A stretch of DNA of 64,000 bases from an uncultured Lachnospiraceae bacterium. GTDB lineage: Bacteria > Bacillota > Clostridia > Lachnospirales > Lachnospiraceae. The notes beneath the pieces were generated by a model that was not told the origin of the DNA, did no database searches, and saw nothing but the letters and a program-made list of their open reading frames with translations. The stretch lies in NCBI GenBank assembly GCA_910588875.1, contig CAJURT010000002.1:62001-126000 (forward strand). Reading direction: 5' to 3'. Position 1 is the first letter of the stretch; every line of letters begins with the position of its first letter. Position numbers and translations under genes: made by a program. Of this stretch, positions 1-9,270 are shown one piece after another.

Positions 1-45
1 AGTTCCACAATCACCAAGTACAAAGACGGCAAAAAACAGCAATAA
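1..45 (+). CDS. 3' end of an unidentified rightward gene (partial)
   Basis: The first 45 bases read in frame 1 as a short hydrophilic Lys/Gln-rich tail of 14 residues ending in TAA, entering from the left edge. It is followed by a strong terminator at 134-186, which fits the end of a real gene. The fragment is too short to name and could be chance. Confidence 0.35.
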   Translation, partial: SSTITKYKDGKKQQ

Positions 46-74
46 ATTGCTATGATGTCTTTCAATATCACAAT

Positions 75-91
75 ATGATGTCAGACATCAT
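75..91. promoter_or_regulatory. operator-like 17-bp palindrome
   Basis: ATGATGTC-A-GACATCAT is a perfect 8-bp inverted repeat around one central base. A further half-site, TATGATGTC, lies at 51-59, 23 bp upstream of the same string at 74-82. The symmetry resembles binding sites of FCD-type GntR regulators, but no regulated start is visible to the right and the regulator is not in the window. It could equally be part of a 3' RNA hairpin. Confidence 0.35.
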
Positions 92-133
92 TCCGTGTTT
101 TTTTGACCAAATCCAGTCAAAAGTAAGCAAAAA

Positions 134-186
134 CAGAAAAACCGGCTGCTTTTTCTTCTTCTGAAAGCCAGCAGCCGGTTTTTCTG
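134..186. terminator. bidirectional intrinsic terminator after era
   Basis: A perfect 17-bp inverted repeat (134-150 with 170-186) has a 19-nt loop. A/T tracts within the stem ends supply U-runs in both directions, and a long pyrimidine tract follows on the + strand (to about 225). It closes the leftward era transcript and probably the rightward gene ending at 45. Confidence 0.85.
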
Positions 187-252
187 TTCTCTTTTCTCTT
201 TTCCCTTTTCCTTCTCTTTGGTGTCAGCAGGCAAGGCATGCCCTTAGTTACC

Positions 253-1164
253 TCACTGCTCTTTTCTGTAACCATAGTTCTTCATCAGCAGTTCATTGTC
301 CCTCCACTCCTTCCGGACTTTTACCCAGAGTTGGAGATTGACCCTGGCCTCCATCATCTCTTCAAGTTCCCGCCTGGCAGCGGAGCCAATCCGTTTTAGC
401 ATACTGCCGCCCTTGCCTATGATAATCCCCTTGTGGGAATCCCTCTCACAGATGATCGTCGCCTCAATATCCATAATGCCGTTTTTCCGCTCTGACATCT
501 TCTCAATGGTCACTGCAATCCCATGGGGAATCTCCTCCTCCAAAAGGCGCAGCGCCTTTTCCCTCACCAGTTCTGCTGCGATCTGGCGCATCGGCTGGTC
601 CGTCACCGTATCCTCATCATAAAACTGAGGCCCGTAAGGAAGGTACTTAAAAATCAGGTCAATCAGCATATCGGTGTTCTTCTTTTTCAGCGCGGATACC
701 GGGACGATCTCCGCAAAGGGGCAGATATCCTTATAGGCATCGATAAAGGTCAGGATCTCCTGCGGATCCTTCAACGTATCGATCTTATTGATCACCAGGA
801 TCACCGGCTGTTTGATTTTATTCAGCTGCTCCGCAATATGGCGTTCCCCGGCTCCGATGAAAACAGAAGGTTCCACCAGCCATAAAACCACATCCACCTC
901 TGCCAGCGTGTGCTCCGCCACATTGACCATGTACTCTCCTAAGCGGTTCTTTGCCTTGTGGATCCCCGGTGTATCCAGAAACACAATCTGTCCCCGCCCA
1001 TCCGTATATACAGTCTGGATCCGGTTCCTGGTGGTCTGGGGCTTTGCGGAGGTGATGGCAATCTTCTGGCCGATCAAATGGTTCATCAGCGTTGACTTTC
1101 CCACATTCGGACGGCCAATCAATGTCACAAAGCCGGATTTCTTCTGATCATTTTTCAAATCCAT
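253..1164 (-). CDS. era: GTPase Era
   Basis: This 303-residue protein is Era, the ribosome-associated GTPase that binds the 3' end of 16S rRNA and helps mature the small subunit. The G1 loop GRPNVGKST sits near residue 17, followed by a TTRNR switch region, DTPG (G3) and NKID (G4). The C-terminal KH domain contains the GKGG loop. Length is normal for the family (about 300). The GGAGG ribosome-binding site lies at the stop of the upstream M16C gene, six bases away. Era is the last gene of the leftward run and is followed by a strong terminator. Confidence 0.97.
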   Translation of the reverse strand: MDLKNDQKKSGFVTLIGRPNVGKSTLMNHLIGQKIAITSAKPQTTRNRIQTVYTDGRGQIVFLDTPGIHKAKNRLGEYMVNVAEHTLAEVDVVLWLVEPSVFIGAGERHIAEQLNKIKQPVILVINKIDTLKDPQEILTFIDAYKDICPFAEIVPVSALKKKNTDMLIDLIFKYLPYGPQFYDEDTVTDQPMRQIAAELVREKALRLLEEEIPHGIAVTIEKMSERKNGIMDIEATIICERDSHKGIIIGKGGSMLKRIGSAARRELEEMMEARVNLQLWVKVRKEWRDNELLMKNYGYRKEQ

Positions 1165-1170
1165 TGGTTT

Positions 1171-4119
1171 TCATCCTCCGTACAGGTTCCTGACCTCCCC
1201 AAACAGCTTTCTGTTGGCTTCGATCTTGTCTTCATTCCCTACCACGCAGAAACTCCCGGTATCCAAAAGAGCGCGGATCTGGCCTGCCAATGCCCGGATA
1301 TCCTCCTTCGTGGCTCCCAGCACCTGGTCCCGCTCCTCCTGCAGCATCTCATCCGTCACCCCTGACAGATACGCTGACAACGCCCTGCTTCCTTTTACGG
1401 AAGGGGTAAGGGGAGTATCCAGGTTACTGATGGTTCCTATCACATACTTTGTCATATCCCGTTCATCCGGGTCAAACCCCTCCAGGTATTGCACAATCCC
1501 TTCATATACCTGGTCCGTCTCCTTTAAGTTTGGATCCCGGTAAGATACCAAATACCCTTCACCGGAACGCCCAAAACCGCTCATGCATCCGTAAGCTCCG
1601 CCCTTCACCCGGATGTTCAGCCACAAGTAATCATAGCTTAAGATCACCTGGAGGATCCTCAATGCCCCGGTGTAGGCATATCCTTTCTGGCCAAAGTTTC
1701 CGCACCGCGCCACATAATTGACTTTGGAGGAGGTTTTCAGCCCTTCATTGCGGTTCTCTACCGGATGGCTGAAGCCGAAATGCTCCCCGCTGCCAGCCGG
1801 CAGCCCGGCCGTCAGCTTTTTCAATGCCTGCGGAAGCCTTTGGTAGCCCTCCTCGTCTGCAGTGTAGCTGACCAGCATATTGGCTCGGGTAAACAGCTTT
1901 TTGCTGACCTCCTCCAGCCTGGCAATGATTTCCGTCTTCCTGTCATCAAAATCCTTTTCTGTCTGTTCCAGGAAATGGTAATAGGCAGTCCCGCCAACCA
2001 TCTCATTAAAATAGGCAGTCGGAGAAAAATAGGAGGTTGCCCGCGACACGGCTGTGCTGTGCCCTGCATTTTCCAGCTTCATCCGGGCACGGGAACGGGT
2101 CTCCCGGATCACCTCCCGCAAGCGTTTCTCATCCTTAAACAGGGAATGGCAGAGCATCTCCTCCAGGATACCGAACCCAAAATCCAGCTTGTCATACAGA
2201 ACCCTGACCCCGGCCACCAGCGCCCCTGTAAAATGTTCTGGCTCTGCAAGGTTTGCATAGGATGCCACGGAGATATCCACCCCGCCGCTGTTCAGATGAA
2301 TCTCACTGGTCAGTTCCGAATAGCTGTAATGCTCCGTGTCCACGCCGCCCAGCACGGATTTCAAAAGGCCTACATAGTAAAGATCCTCCTGGGGCAGGAC
2401 ATCCGTCATAAAGAGCACTTTCAAATACCCGATCCCGGAGGTAAAAAGATTGTGGTGAAGTACTTTAATCCCATCCTCCTGCTTTTCGTCCCAGTATAGC
2501 TTTTCCGCCTGCTTGTCTATGTCCTCCCTCTTTAACAGGGGGATCTTTGCCAGTATCTCCGGCGACGAAGGGGTATCCTGGTATTCTTCCAGTTCCCTGG
2601 TTGCCTGCACCAGTGCCTTAACCTGGCCTTCGCTCAGGGAATCCTTGTATTCTGCCAGCTTCTTTGCCGTCTGCTCCTCCTGCCTGGCCGTCAGGTTTTT
2701 CTGGGGGCTCAGGATCACGACTGCCTCAAAGGGATTATCCAGCAGATAGTCCCGGATCAGATTCTCAAAATATCCTTCCTCCACCGCCTTTTTCAGGAAA
2801 TCAAAGGTATGCTGGTATTCCAGGTGCATCATCGGATCCCCGTCATACAGCCAGCTGTCTAAACTCTGCAGACCCCACATCAGCCCCTTGGGCGTCGTGC
2901 CGTAGTCTGCCTCCCGGTATCTGAATTCATAATAGTTCATGCCGGCAAGGAGGCTCTTGCGGTTAATCCCTTCCTCAGCCAGCTTCCTCAGCGTCCCCTT
3001 AACCACTGCCAAAAACTCACCACGCTGTGTCCTCTCTGCCTCCTTGGCAATCACGGTAAAATAAGGCTGCAGGATGCCGCTCTCATAGCCGCCTAAAATA
3101 TCCTTTCCAATCCCCGCATCAATCAGCGCCTGTTTCAGCGGCGCACCCGGCGCACTCAGCAAGGTATATTCCAGAATCTGGAACGCCACATACAAAACCG
3201 GATCCAAATCCGTCCCCACCACCGTGCTAAGGGAAAGGTAGGTCTTATTCTCCTCCGGTTCCTCCTCTGTGATGGAGTAAAAAACCTCCCGCTCCACTGG
3301 CTTTTCAAAAGCCTTCTGCTCTGCTATCCTGGAGTCTACCGGCCTCTCCCCATAGTGGCAAAGATATTCCTCATCCAGCCATGTAAGCTTCTCTGCCATA
3401 TCCATATCCCCGTAGAGATAGATATAGCTGTTGCTGGGATGGTAATAAGTCCTGTGGAAATCCAGGAATTTCTCATAAGTCAGTTCCGGAATCTCTGCCG
3501 GGTCACCGCCGGAATCCTTGCCATAACAATTATCTGAAAACAGGGTGTTCTGGATGTAGCGGTCCAGCATCCCCTCCGGCGTGGAATAGGCGCCCTTCAT
3601 CTCATTGTAGACTACGCCGTTATAGGTCACCGGCTCCGTCTCTTCTTCCAATTCATAGTGCCAGCCTTCCTGGCGGAAGATCTTTTCTTCCTTATAAATG
3701 TTCGGATGCAGCACGGCATCCATGTACACATCCATCAGGTTCTGGAAATCCTTGTCATTGCAGCTGGCCACCGGATATACCGTCTTGTCCGGATAAGTCA
3801 TGGCATTTAAAAATGTATTCAAGGAACCCTTTACCAGTTCCACAAAGGGATCCTTTAGGGGGAATTTTTCCGAACCGCACAGTACACTGTGCTCCAGGAT
3901 ATGCGGAAGCCCTGTATTGTCGTCCGGCGGTGTGCGGAAGCCGATACAGAATACCTTATTCTCATCATCATTCGAAACCAGAAACAGCCTTGCCTTTGTC
4001 TTTTTGTGTTCCAGTATGATTCCCTCTGACTGTATCTCCTGAATCTGGCGGTGCTCTACTACCTGATAAGAATCCAGCCTTTCAATTTGTTCCCATTGGC
4101 TGTGCCATGTATGACCCAT
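1171..4119 (-). CDS. M16C metallopeptidase (PreP-like insulinase family)
   Basis: This 982-residue peptidase has the inverted zinc motif HILEH near residue 80, with a downstream Glu-rich helix that should supply the third ligand, and the duplicated M16 halves expected of the one-chain PreP/M16C subfamily. Family members degrade short peptides inside a closed chamber. There is no signal peptide, so it is probably cytoplasmic. I chose the ATG at 4119 because AAAGGAG precedes it by 8 nt; the ATG seven codons upstream has no ribosome-binding site. It lies directly upstream of era. The substrate is unknown. Confidence 0.9.
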   Translation of the reverse strand: MGHTWHSQWEQIERLDSYQVVEHRQIQEIQSEGIILEHKKTKARLFLVSNDDENKVFCIGFRTPPDDNTGLPHILEHSVLCGSEKFPLKDPFVELVKGSLNTFLNAMTYPDKTVYPVASCNDKDFQNLMDVYMDAVLHPNIYKEEKIFRQEGWHYELEEETEPVTYNGVVYNEMKGAYSTPEGMLDRYIQNTLFSDNCYGKDSGGDPAEIPELTYEKFLDFHRTYYHPSNSYIYLYGDMDMAEKLTWLDEEYLCHYGERPVDSRIAEQKAFEKPVEREVFYSITEEEPEENKTYLSLSTVVGTDLDPVLYVAFQILEYTLLSAPGAPLKQALIDAGIGKDILGGYESGILQPYFTVIAKEAERTQRGEFLAVVKGTLRKLAEEGINRKSLLAGMNYYEFRYREADYGTTPKGLMWGLQSLDSWLYDGDPMMHLEYQHTFDFLKKAVEEGYFENLIRDYLLDNPFEAVVILSPQKNLTARQEEQTAKKLAEYKDSLSEGQVKALVQATRELEEYQDTPSSPEILAKIPLLKREDIDKQAEKLYWDEKQEDGIKVLHHNLFTSGIGYLKVLFMTDVLPQEDLYYVGLLKSVLGGVDTEHYSYSELTSEIHLNSGGVDISVASYANLAEPEHFTGALVAGVRVLYDKLDFGFGILEEMLCHSLFKDEKRLREVIRETRSRARMKLENAGHSTAVSRATSYFSPTAYFNEMVGGTAYYHFLEQTEKDFDDRKTEIIARLEEVSKKLFTRANMLVSYTADEEGYQRLPQALKKLTAGLPAGSGEHFGFSHPVENRNEGLKTSSKVNYVARCGNFGQKGYAYTGALRILQVILSYDYLWLNIRVKGGAYGCMSGFGRSGEGYLVSYRDPNLKETDQVYEGIVQYLEGFDPDERDMTKYVIGTISNLDTPLTPSVKGSRALSAYLSGVTDEMLQEERDQVLGATKEDIRALAGQIRALLDTGSFCVVGNEDKIEANRKLFGEVRNLYGG

Positions 4120-4173
4120 CTTTTTCTCTCCTTTACCCATACTCTGATTTATCTCACTGCTGTCCTGCCCCGG

Positions 4174-5007
4174 TTACAGATTCCCTGCCAGCCTTTCTTT
4201 TAAGATCGCCAGCCCGTCCCGGAAGCAAAAATGCAGGAATAAAATCCGGTCAGACTCCGACGCAATCCCACTGACATCCTCCATGCCCTGCTTCCTGGCA
4301 ATCTGCATTGCACGGTACAGGTGAAAATTACTGGTAAGGATCCCAATCTGGTGGGAATCCGCCTTCTGCCCCATCACGGAAGGCAGATAAGCAGGCAAAG
4401 CCCTCTCATCCGGGTGTTCCTCCCTCTCCTTCTGCCTTCTCAATGTATCAATAAGGAGCCGGCTATATGCAATATTCTCCACAGTACTGGCAGAACGCAC
4501 CTCCAGCACCATCTGCCCCTCCGGTACACCCTTCTCCAACAGATACCGCTTCATCACCTCTGCCTCTGCCATCTCGCCGCTGCTCTGCCTGCCGCCGGAC
4601 AGCACCATGACCGTCTCCGGGTTCTGCAGGGCATATTCCGCCGCCTTCTCCAGCCGGAGCCGCAGAGTCCTCCCGGGCATCTCCCCGCTGACCGGCGCCC
4701 CCAACACAATCACATATTCCAGTCCCGAATCCGCAACCTGCGGCACCTTGCTGATAATAAGGATTTGGAGAACCAGCATAACCACCAAACCAGCCCCGCA
4801 AAGGGTCACCAGGGATACCGGCAGACGCAGGGGAAACTTCCGGGGATACCGTTGGTAATGCCATACGCACCAGGCCGTCACCCCCATCCCCAGAGCAAGC
4901 AAAAGCCAGATAAAGGCATATGCCGTCCCAATGCCAGAATAGAAGATAATCACTATAAAGTAAGCCAGGCAGAGCACTGCCCCTAATGCCAATAGCCAAG
5001 CCAGCAT
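4174..5007 (-). CDS. YdcF/ElyC/SanA-family membrane protein (DUF218)
   Basis: The 277-residue protein begins with about four hydrophobic segments (residues 1-105). A DUF218 domain follows, with the hallmarks YVIVLGAPV, SGG and the TSNFHLYRA motif near residue 230. Family members are linked to envelope or peptidoglycan precursor metabolism, but the reaction is not established. It sits 12 nt downstream of the U32 gene and belongs to the same leftward run. Confidence 0.85.
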   Translation of the reverse strand: MLAWLLALGAVLCLAYFIVIIFYSGIGTAYAFIWLLLALGMGVTAWCVWHYQRYPRKFPLRLPVSLVTLCGAGLVVMLVLQILIISKVPQVADSGLEYVIVLGAPVSGEMPGRTLRLRLEKAAEYALQNPETVMVLSGGRQSSGEMAEAEVMKRYLLEKGVPEGQMVLEVRSASTVENIAYSRLLIDTLRRQKEREEHPDERALPAYLPSVMGQKADSHQIGILTSNFHLYRAMQIARKQGMEDVSGIASESDRILFLHFCFRDGLAILKERLAGNL

Positions 5008-5019
5008 CTTTGCCCCTCC

Positions 5020-6246
5020 TTATCTTTCATCCCTGCGCAGGATATCAAAAGGATCCAGCCTCACCCCCAGGTCCACATAGAGCGTCTGACGGGCATGGGG
5101 AGCACTTTCCATTGGGTTTCCCTCCTCATCTGTGATCCCGCGCACCTGCACAAACAAATTCTGCCCATCCGGCTTCATCACCTCAATCTCTTCCCCCACC
5201 AGAAACTTATTTTTCTGTTCGATCCGTATCCTGCCATCCTCCATCGCCTTCTCCACGGTGCCCAGATAAGTGTAATTCTTCTGGTAAGTACTGCTTCCAT
5301 AGATCTGGGCGCTCTCGTCCGGCTTCCCGAAATAAAATCCTGTTGTAAACTGCCGGTTCGTGCATTTACCGATCTCCTCCTGGTACCACCAAAGGTTTCC
5401 ACGGTACTTTTCCGGATCCTGCCGGTAGTCGTCAATCGCCTTCCGGTACGCACGGGTCACCACTGCCACATAGAGCGCAGTTTTCATCCGTCCTTCCACC
5501 TTAAAGCTGTCAATCCCTGCTTCTATCATCTCCGGAATGTGCCCAATCATGCACAGATCCTTGGAATTAAAAAGAAAGGTTCCCCTCTCATTCTCAAAAA
5601 CAGGCATGTATTCCCCGGGGCGGCTTTCCTCCATCAGGTGGTAACTCCAACGGCATGGATGCGTACAGGCTCCCCTGTTGGCATCCCGCCCGGCCAAAAA
5701 GCTGCTTAACAGGCATCTTCCCGAATAAGAGATGCACATTGCCCCATGCACAAAACTCTCAATCTCCATCTCCTCCGGAATATGGCCGCGGATCTCACGG
5801 ATCTCCTTTAATGACAGTTCCCGGGCCGATACCACCCTCTTTGCCCCCAGGCTGTGCCAGAACCGGTAGGTTCCATAATTCGTATTGTTTGCCTGGGTAC
5901 TGATATGGATGTCTGTCTCAGGCATAACCTGCCTGGCAATGGAAAAAATCCCGGGGTCGGAAATAATCAGGGCATCTGGGCCATATTCCTTCAGTTCACA
6001 AAAATATGCTTCCGCTTCTTTTAAGTCCTCGTTATGTGCCAGGATATTGGCAGTGATATAAACCTTCACCCCATGAGCATGGGCAAAAGAAATCCCCTCA
6101 CGGATCTCCCCGCCTGTAAAATTCTTCGCTTTTGCCCGCAGCCCAAAGGCTTCCCCGCCCAGATATACTGCATCAGCCCCGTAAATCACAGCTGTTTTTA
6201 GGATATCCAGGCTGCCTGCCGGGATTAACAGTTCAATGCTTTTCAT
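5020..6246 (-). CDS. U32-family protein, probable tRNA U34 hydroxylation factor TrhP
   Basis: At 408 residues it carries the U32 signature around residue 165 (E-x-F-x2-G-A-M-C-x4-G-x-C) with further cysteines just after it (GACTHPC). In B. subtilis the equivalent yrrN/yrrO (TrhP) proteins make 5-hydroxyuridine at tRNA position 34, and the neighbouring yrrM (TrmR) methylates it. Here the gene overlaps the O-methyltransferase gene by 14 nt, the same arrangement, which supports that role over a protease. Only one U32 gene is present here, against two in B. subtilis. Confidence 0.85.
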   Translation of the reverse strand: MKSIELLIPAGSLDILKTAVIYGADAVYLGGEAFGLRAKAKNFTGGEIREGISFAHAHGVKVYITANILAHNEDLKEAEAYFCELKEYGPDALIISDPGIFSIARQVMPETDIHISTQANNTNYGTYRFWHSLGAKRVVSARELSLKEIREIRGHIPEEMEIESFVHGAMCISYSGRCLLSSFLAGRDANRGACTHPCRWSYHLMEESRPGEYMPVFENERGTFLFNSKDLCMIGHIPEMIEAGIDSFKVEGRMKTALYVAVVTRAYRKAIDDYRQDPEKYRGNLWWYQEEIGKCTNRQFTTGFYFGKPDESAQIYGSSTYQKNYTYLGTVEKAMEDGRIRIEQKNKFLVGEEIEVMKPDGQNLFVQVRGITDEEGNPMESAPHARQTLYVDLGVRLDPFDILRRDER

Positions 6247-6898
6247 GGCAAACCTCCCCGCGCCTCACGCTCAGAGCCACCCCGTCCCCCACAGGCACGA
6301 TGCTGGTCTCCAACTCCGGACTGTGTTTCAGCTGATACAGATATTCCCTCATCCGGGCATGGATGGTGCGGTCACGCCGCCTGACCGCAAAACGGGATTC
6401 AATAATATCGCCGTCCTGGAACACATTGTCAGAAAAAATCACGGACCCTTCTTTTGTCAGTTCCAGGATCCGCGGCAGCCAGGAAAGGTACTGCCCCTTG
6501 GCCGCATCCATAAAAACAAAATCGTATAAGCCGGGAAGTTCTCCTAAGACCTCCCCGGCATCCCCTTCTATCAGCCTAATCCGCCCCTCCATGGATGCCT
6601 GCCGGAAATTCTCCCGCGCCTTTGCCACCCGGGGGGCATAATTCTCAATCGTAGTAATCGTGGCATCCGCCGGCATCGCCTGTGCCATCAAAAGGGCAGA
6701 ATAGCCCACTGCTGTCCCCACCTCCAATATCCGCAGGGGACGGACAATGGAAACCATGGTCTTTAAAAAAGCCGCCGTCTCCGGTTTAAGGATCGGCACG
6801 TGTCCTTTTATCGCCTCCCCGGCGATCTGGTCACACAGCCTCCCATGGCCGCAATCCAGGGAACGGATGTAATCCGAAATACGGCCTGCCTCTGTCAT
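6233..6898 (-). CDS. SAM-dependent O-methyltransferase, probable TrmR
   Basis: This 221-residue class I methyltransferase of the catechol-O-methyltransferase-like family has the SAM-binding LEVGTAVGYSAL at about residues 58-69, an acidic ENY for the ribose hydroxyls, and FMDAAKGQY with the metal-binding Asp. B. subtilis TrmR (YrrM) is of this type and methylates ho5U34 to mo5U34 in tRNA. Placement between the mltG-like gene (4-nt ATGA overlap) and a U32 gene matches yrrL-yrrM-yrrN/O. A small-molecule methyltransferase role is possible but less likely. Confidence 0.85.
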   Translation of the reverse strand: MTEAGRISDYIRSLDCGHGRLCDQIAGEAIKGHVPILKPETAAFLKTMVSIVRPLRILEVGTAVGYSALLMAQAMPADATITTIENYAPRVAKARENFRQASMEGRIRLIEGDAGEVLGELPGLYDFVFMDAAKGQYLSWLPRILELTKEGSVIFSDNVFQDGDIIESRFAVRRRDRTIHARMREYLYQLKHSPELETSIVPVGDGVALSVRRGEVCHEKH

Positions 6899-7392
6899 GG
6901 CTCTTCCCCGCTCCCGGCTTCCGGCTCCTCCTCAATCGAAATCCCCTCCCCGCCGTCTTCGGCTTCCTCGTCAGGCACTTCCGATGTCTCCGCTGCCGCT
7001 GCACTGCCTCCCCCTGTTTCCGGTTTCACATTGAGTTGTTGTAAAATCTCCTTGGATGTCATGGCAGTACTCAGTTCATAGGTGCCCGGATACACCTCAT
7101 AGTCGTAAAACCACATCTGGATCCGGACTGCATACTCATTGCGGATCAGCCCCACATCCTTCAATACCCGTGCAGTTTCTGCCGCATCCTGCCCCTCCGG
7201 TATGGTCAGTGCATAGCGGACCCCCGGCTCCGGTTCCATGGCAGTTGCGTAGAATACCTCATGGCCAAAGGCGTATCCCCGCGTCATTCCCTCCACCAAA
7301 AGAAGGATCACCAAAGCGTAAATAATCAGCTTTCCGGAAACCCCGATGATGGTTCCGGTTATCGCATTGATCTCCTTTGTCATCTGGCTCAT
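6895..7392 (-). CDS. short MltG/YceG-like protein lacking the catalytic domain
   Basis: The 165-residue protein has one membrane segment (about residues 16-38), then a LysM-like N-terminal MltG module with the typical phrases LTIPEG, DVGLI and YPGTYELS. An acidic Ser/Ala/Glu tail follows. Full-length MltG (about 340-380 residues), the endolytic transglycosylase that ends glycan strands, has a catalytic Glu domain that is absent here. It occupies the position of yrrL (mltG) in B. subtilis, so it is a reduced ortholog or a peptidoglycan-binding remnant. A regulatory role is inference. Confidence 0.75.
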   Translation of the reverse strand: MSQMTKEINAITGTIIGVSGKLIIYALVILLLVEGMTRGYAFGHEVFYATAMEPEPGVRYALTIPEGQDAAETARVLKDVGLIRNEYAVRIQMWFYDYEVYPGTYELSTAMTSKEILQQLNVKPETGGGSAAAAETSEVPDEEAEDGGEGISIEEEPEAGSGEEP

Positions 7393-7407
7393 AAAAAACC
7401 ACCGCCT

Positions 7408-9270
7408 TTACTCCACTTCCATGATAATCGGCAGAATCATAGGATTTCGCTTCATCCTCTTCCACAAAAAGTCACTCAAACTGTCCCGGATAATGTTCTT
7501 AATCTTACCCCAGTCCGTCAGATGGCGGTCCAGGCAGTCTGCAACCGCATCATCCACAATGCGCCTGGCCTCGTCCAGCAGGTCCTCCGATTCCCGCACA
7601 TACACAAAACCACGGGATACAATATCCGGCCCGGCCAGCAATTGGTTGCTGTATTTTTCCAAAGTCAGAACCACAATAATAATTCCGTTCTGTGCCAGGT
7701 TTTGGCGGTCCCGCAGCACGATATTCCCCACATCCCCGACTCCAAGGCCATCCACCAGGATGCCGCCGGAGGGCACATGCCCGTTCACCCTGCAGGAATC
7801 CGGCGAGATCTCCACCACATCCCCGGAGGACATCAAAAGCACATTCTCCTTGGGGATGCCCATTGATAGGGCCAGCCCCCGGTTGGCAACCAGGTGGCGG
7901 TATTCGCCATGGACTGGCAGTGCAAACTTCGGATGCAGTAGGGCATACATCAGCTTAATCTCCTCCTGGCAGGCATGGCCGGATACATGGGTATCCTGGA
8001 AAATCACCTCTGCCCCCTTCTGGGACAGTTCATTGATCACCTTGTATACCGCCTTTTCGTTGCCCGGGATTGGCGTGGAACTGAAAATAACCACATCATT
8101 TGGCTTGATGGACACCTTCCGGTGCAGGTTGGAAGCCATGCGGGACAATGCTGCCATCGATTCTCCCTGGCTTCCGGTGGTGATCAGCACAGTCTGTTCA
8201 TCCGTATAATTCTTCAGCTGCTCAATATCAATCAGCGTGCCCTCCGGGATGTTGATATATCCCAGTTCACTGGCCGTGCCGATGACATTCACCATGCTGC
8301 GCCCTTCCACCACCACCTTTCTTCCATACTTATAGGCAGAATTGATAATCTGCTGCACCCTGTCCACATTGGAAGCAAATGTGGCCACGATAATCCGGTT
8401 GCCCTTGTGTTCTGCAAAAATCCCGTCAAAGGTCTTGCCCACAGTGCGTTCGGAGGCTGTAAAACCGGCACGGACAGCATTGGTGGAATCGCTCATCAAT
8501 ACCAGCACGCCTTTCCTTCCCAGTTCTGCAAAACGCTGCAGGTCTGCGGCGTCCCCGAACACCGGAGTGTAATCGATCTTAAAATCACCCGTATGCACAA
8601 TCACCCCTGCCGGCGTGAAGATCGCCAAGGCTGCTGCATCGGCGATGCTGTGGTTCGTCTTGATAAATTCCACCCTGAAACATCCCAGGTTGATCGACTG
8701 CCCATGGCGGACCACCTTGCGTTTGGTGGTTTTCATCAGATTGTGTTCTTTCAGTTTATTCTCTATCAGGCCGATGGTAAGCTTGGTTCCATAGACCGGC
8801 ACATTGATTTTCTGAAGGATATACGGCAGCGCCCCGATATGGTCCTCGTGCCCATGGGTAATTACAAATCCTTTCACTTTATCTAAATTCTGTTCCAGGT
8901 AAGTCACGTCCGGGATTACCAGATCTATCCCCAGCATATCGTCAGAAGGGAAGGAAAGTCCGCAGTCCACCACCATAATGCTGTCCTCATATTCAAAGGC
9001 TGTGATGTTCATCCCGATCTGTTCTAAGCCTCCCAGAGGGATAATCTTCACCTTCGGCTGGGCACCCCCTGCCTGATGTTTTTCCCCTTTTTTCTTCTCA
9101 GCCTGGTTCCCGCTTGCTTTTATCTCCCTCAGTTCCGCCGTATTTACCGGCTCTCTGTTCTCTCTTAGTTCTTTATGGTTCTGGCTTTTTCCGCTCTTCT
9201 GGTTTTTATTGTTCTGATTCTGGTTTTTCCCGTTCTGATTCTTCCCGTCTCTCTGATTTTCTGTCCTCAA
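7408..9270 (-). CDS. rnj: ribonuclease J
   Basis: Ribonuclease J is a 5'-3' exonuclease and endonuclease of mRNA turnover and rRNA maturation. The metallo-beta-lactamase motif HGHEDHIGA and the later HVSGHACQEE (beta-CASP) are present. I place the start at TTG 9268-9270 because GGAGG stands 7 nt upstream; the in-frame ATG at 9312 has no comparable site. This gives 620 residues, of which about the first 70 are an Asn/Lys/Gln/Glu-rich low-complexity extension before the core (PKVKIIPLGG). The start lies inside the 3' end of the fur-like gene (65-nt overlap), suggesting coupled translation. Confidence 0.95.
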   Translation of the reverse strand: MRTENQRDGKNQNGKNQNQNNKNQKSGKSQNHKELRENREPVNTAELREIKASGNQAEKKKGEKHQAGGAQPKVKIIPLGGLEQIGMNITAFEYEDSIMVVDCGLSFPSDDMLGIDLVIPDVTYLEQNLDKVKGFVITHGHEDHIGALPYILQKINVPVYGTKLTIGLIENKLKEHNLMKTTKRKVVRHGQSINLGCFRVEFIKTNHSIADAAALAIFTPAGVIVHTGDFKIDYTPVFGDAADLQRFAELGRKGVLVLMSDSTNAVRAGFTASERTVGKTFDGIFAEHKGNRIIVATFASNVDRVQQIINSAYKYGRKVVVEGRSMVNVIGTASELGYINIPEGTLIDIEQLKNYTDEQTVLITTGSQGESMAALSRMASNLHRKVSIKPNDVVIFSSTPIPGNEKAVYKVINELSQKGAEVIFQDTHVSGHACQEEIKLMYALLHPKFALPVHGEYRHLVANRGLALSMGIPKENVLLMSSGDVVEISPDSCRVNGHVPSGGILVDGLGVGDVGNIVLRDRQNLAQNGIIIVVLTLEKYSNQLLAGPDIVSRGFVYVRESEDLLDEARRIVDDAVADCLDRHLTDWGKIKNIIRDSLSDFLWKRMKRNPMILPIIMEVE

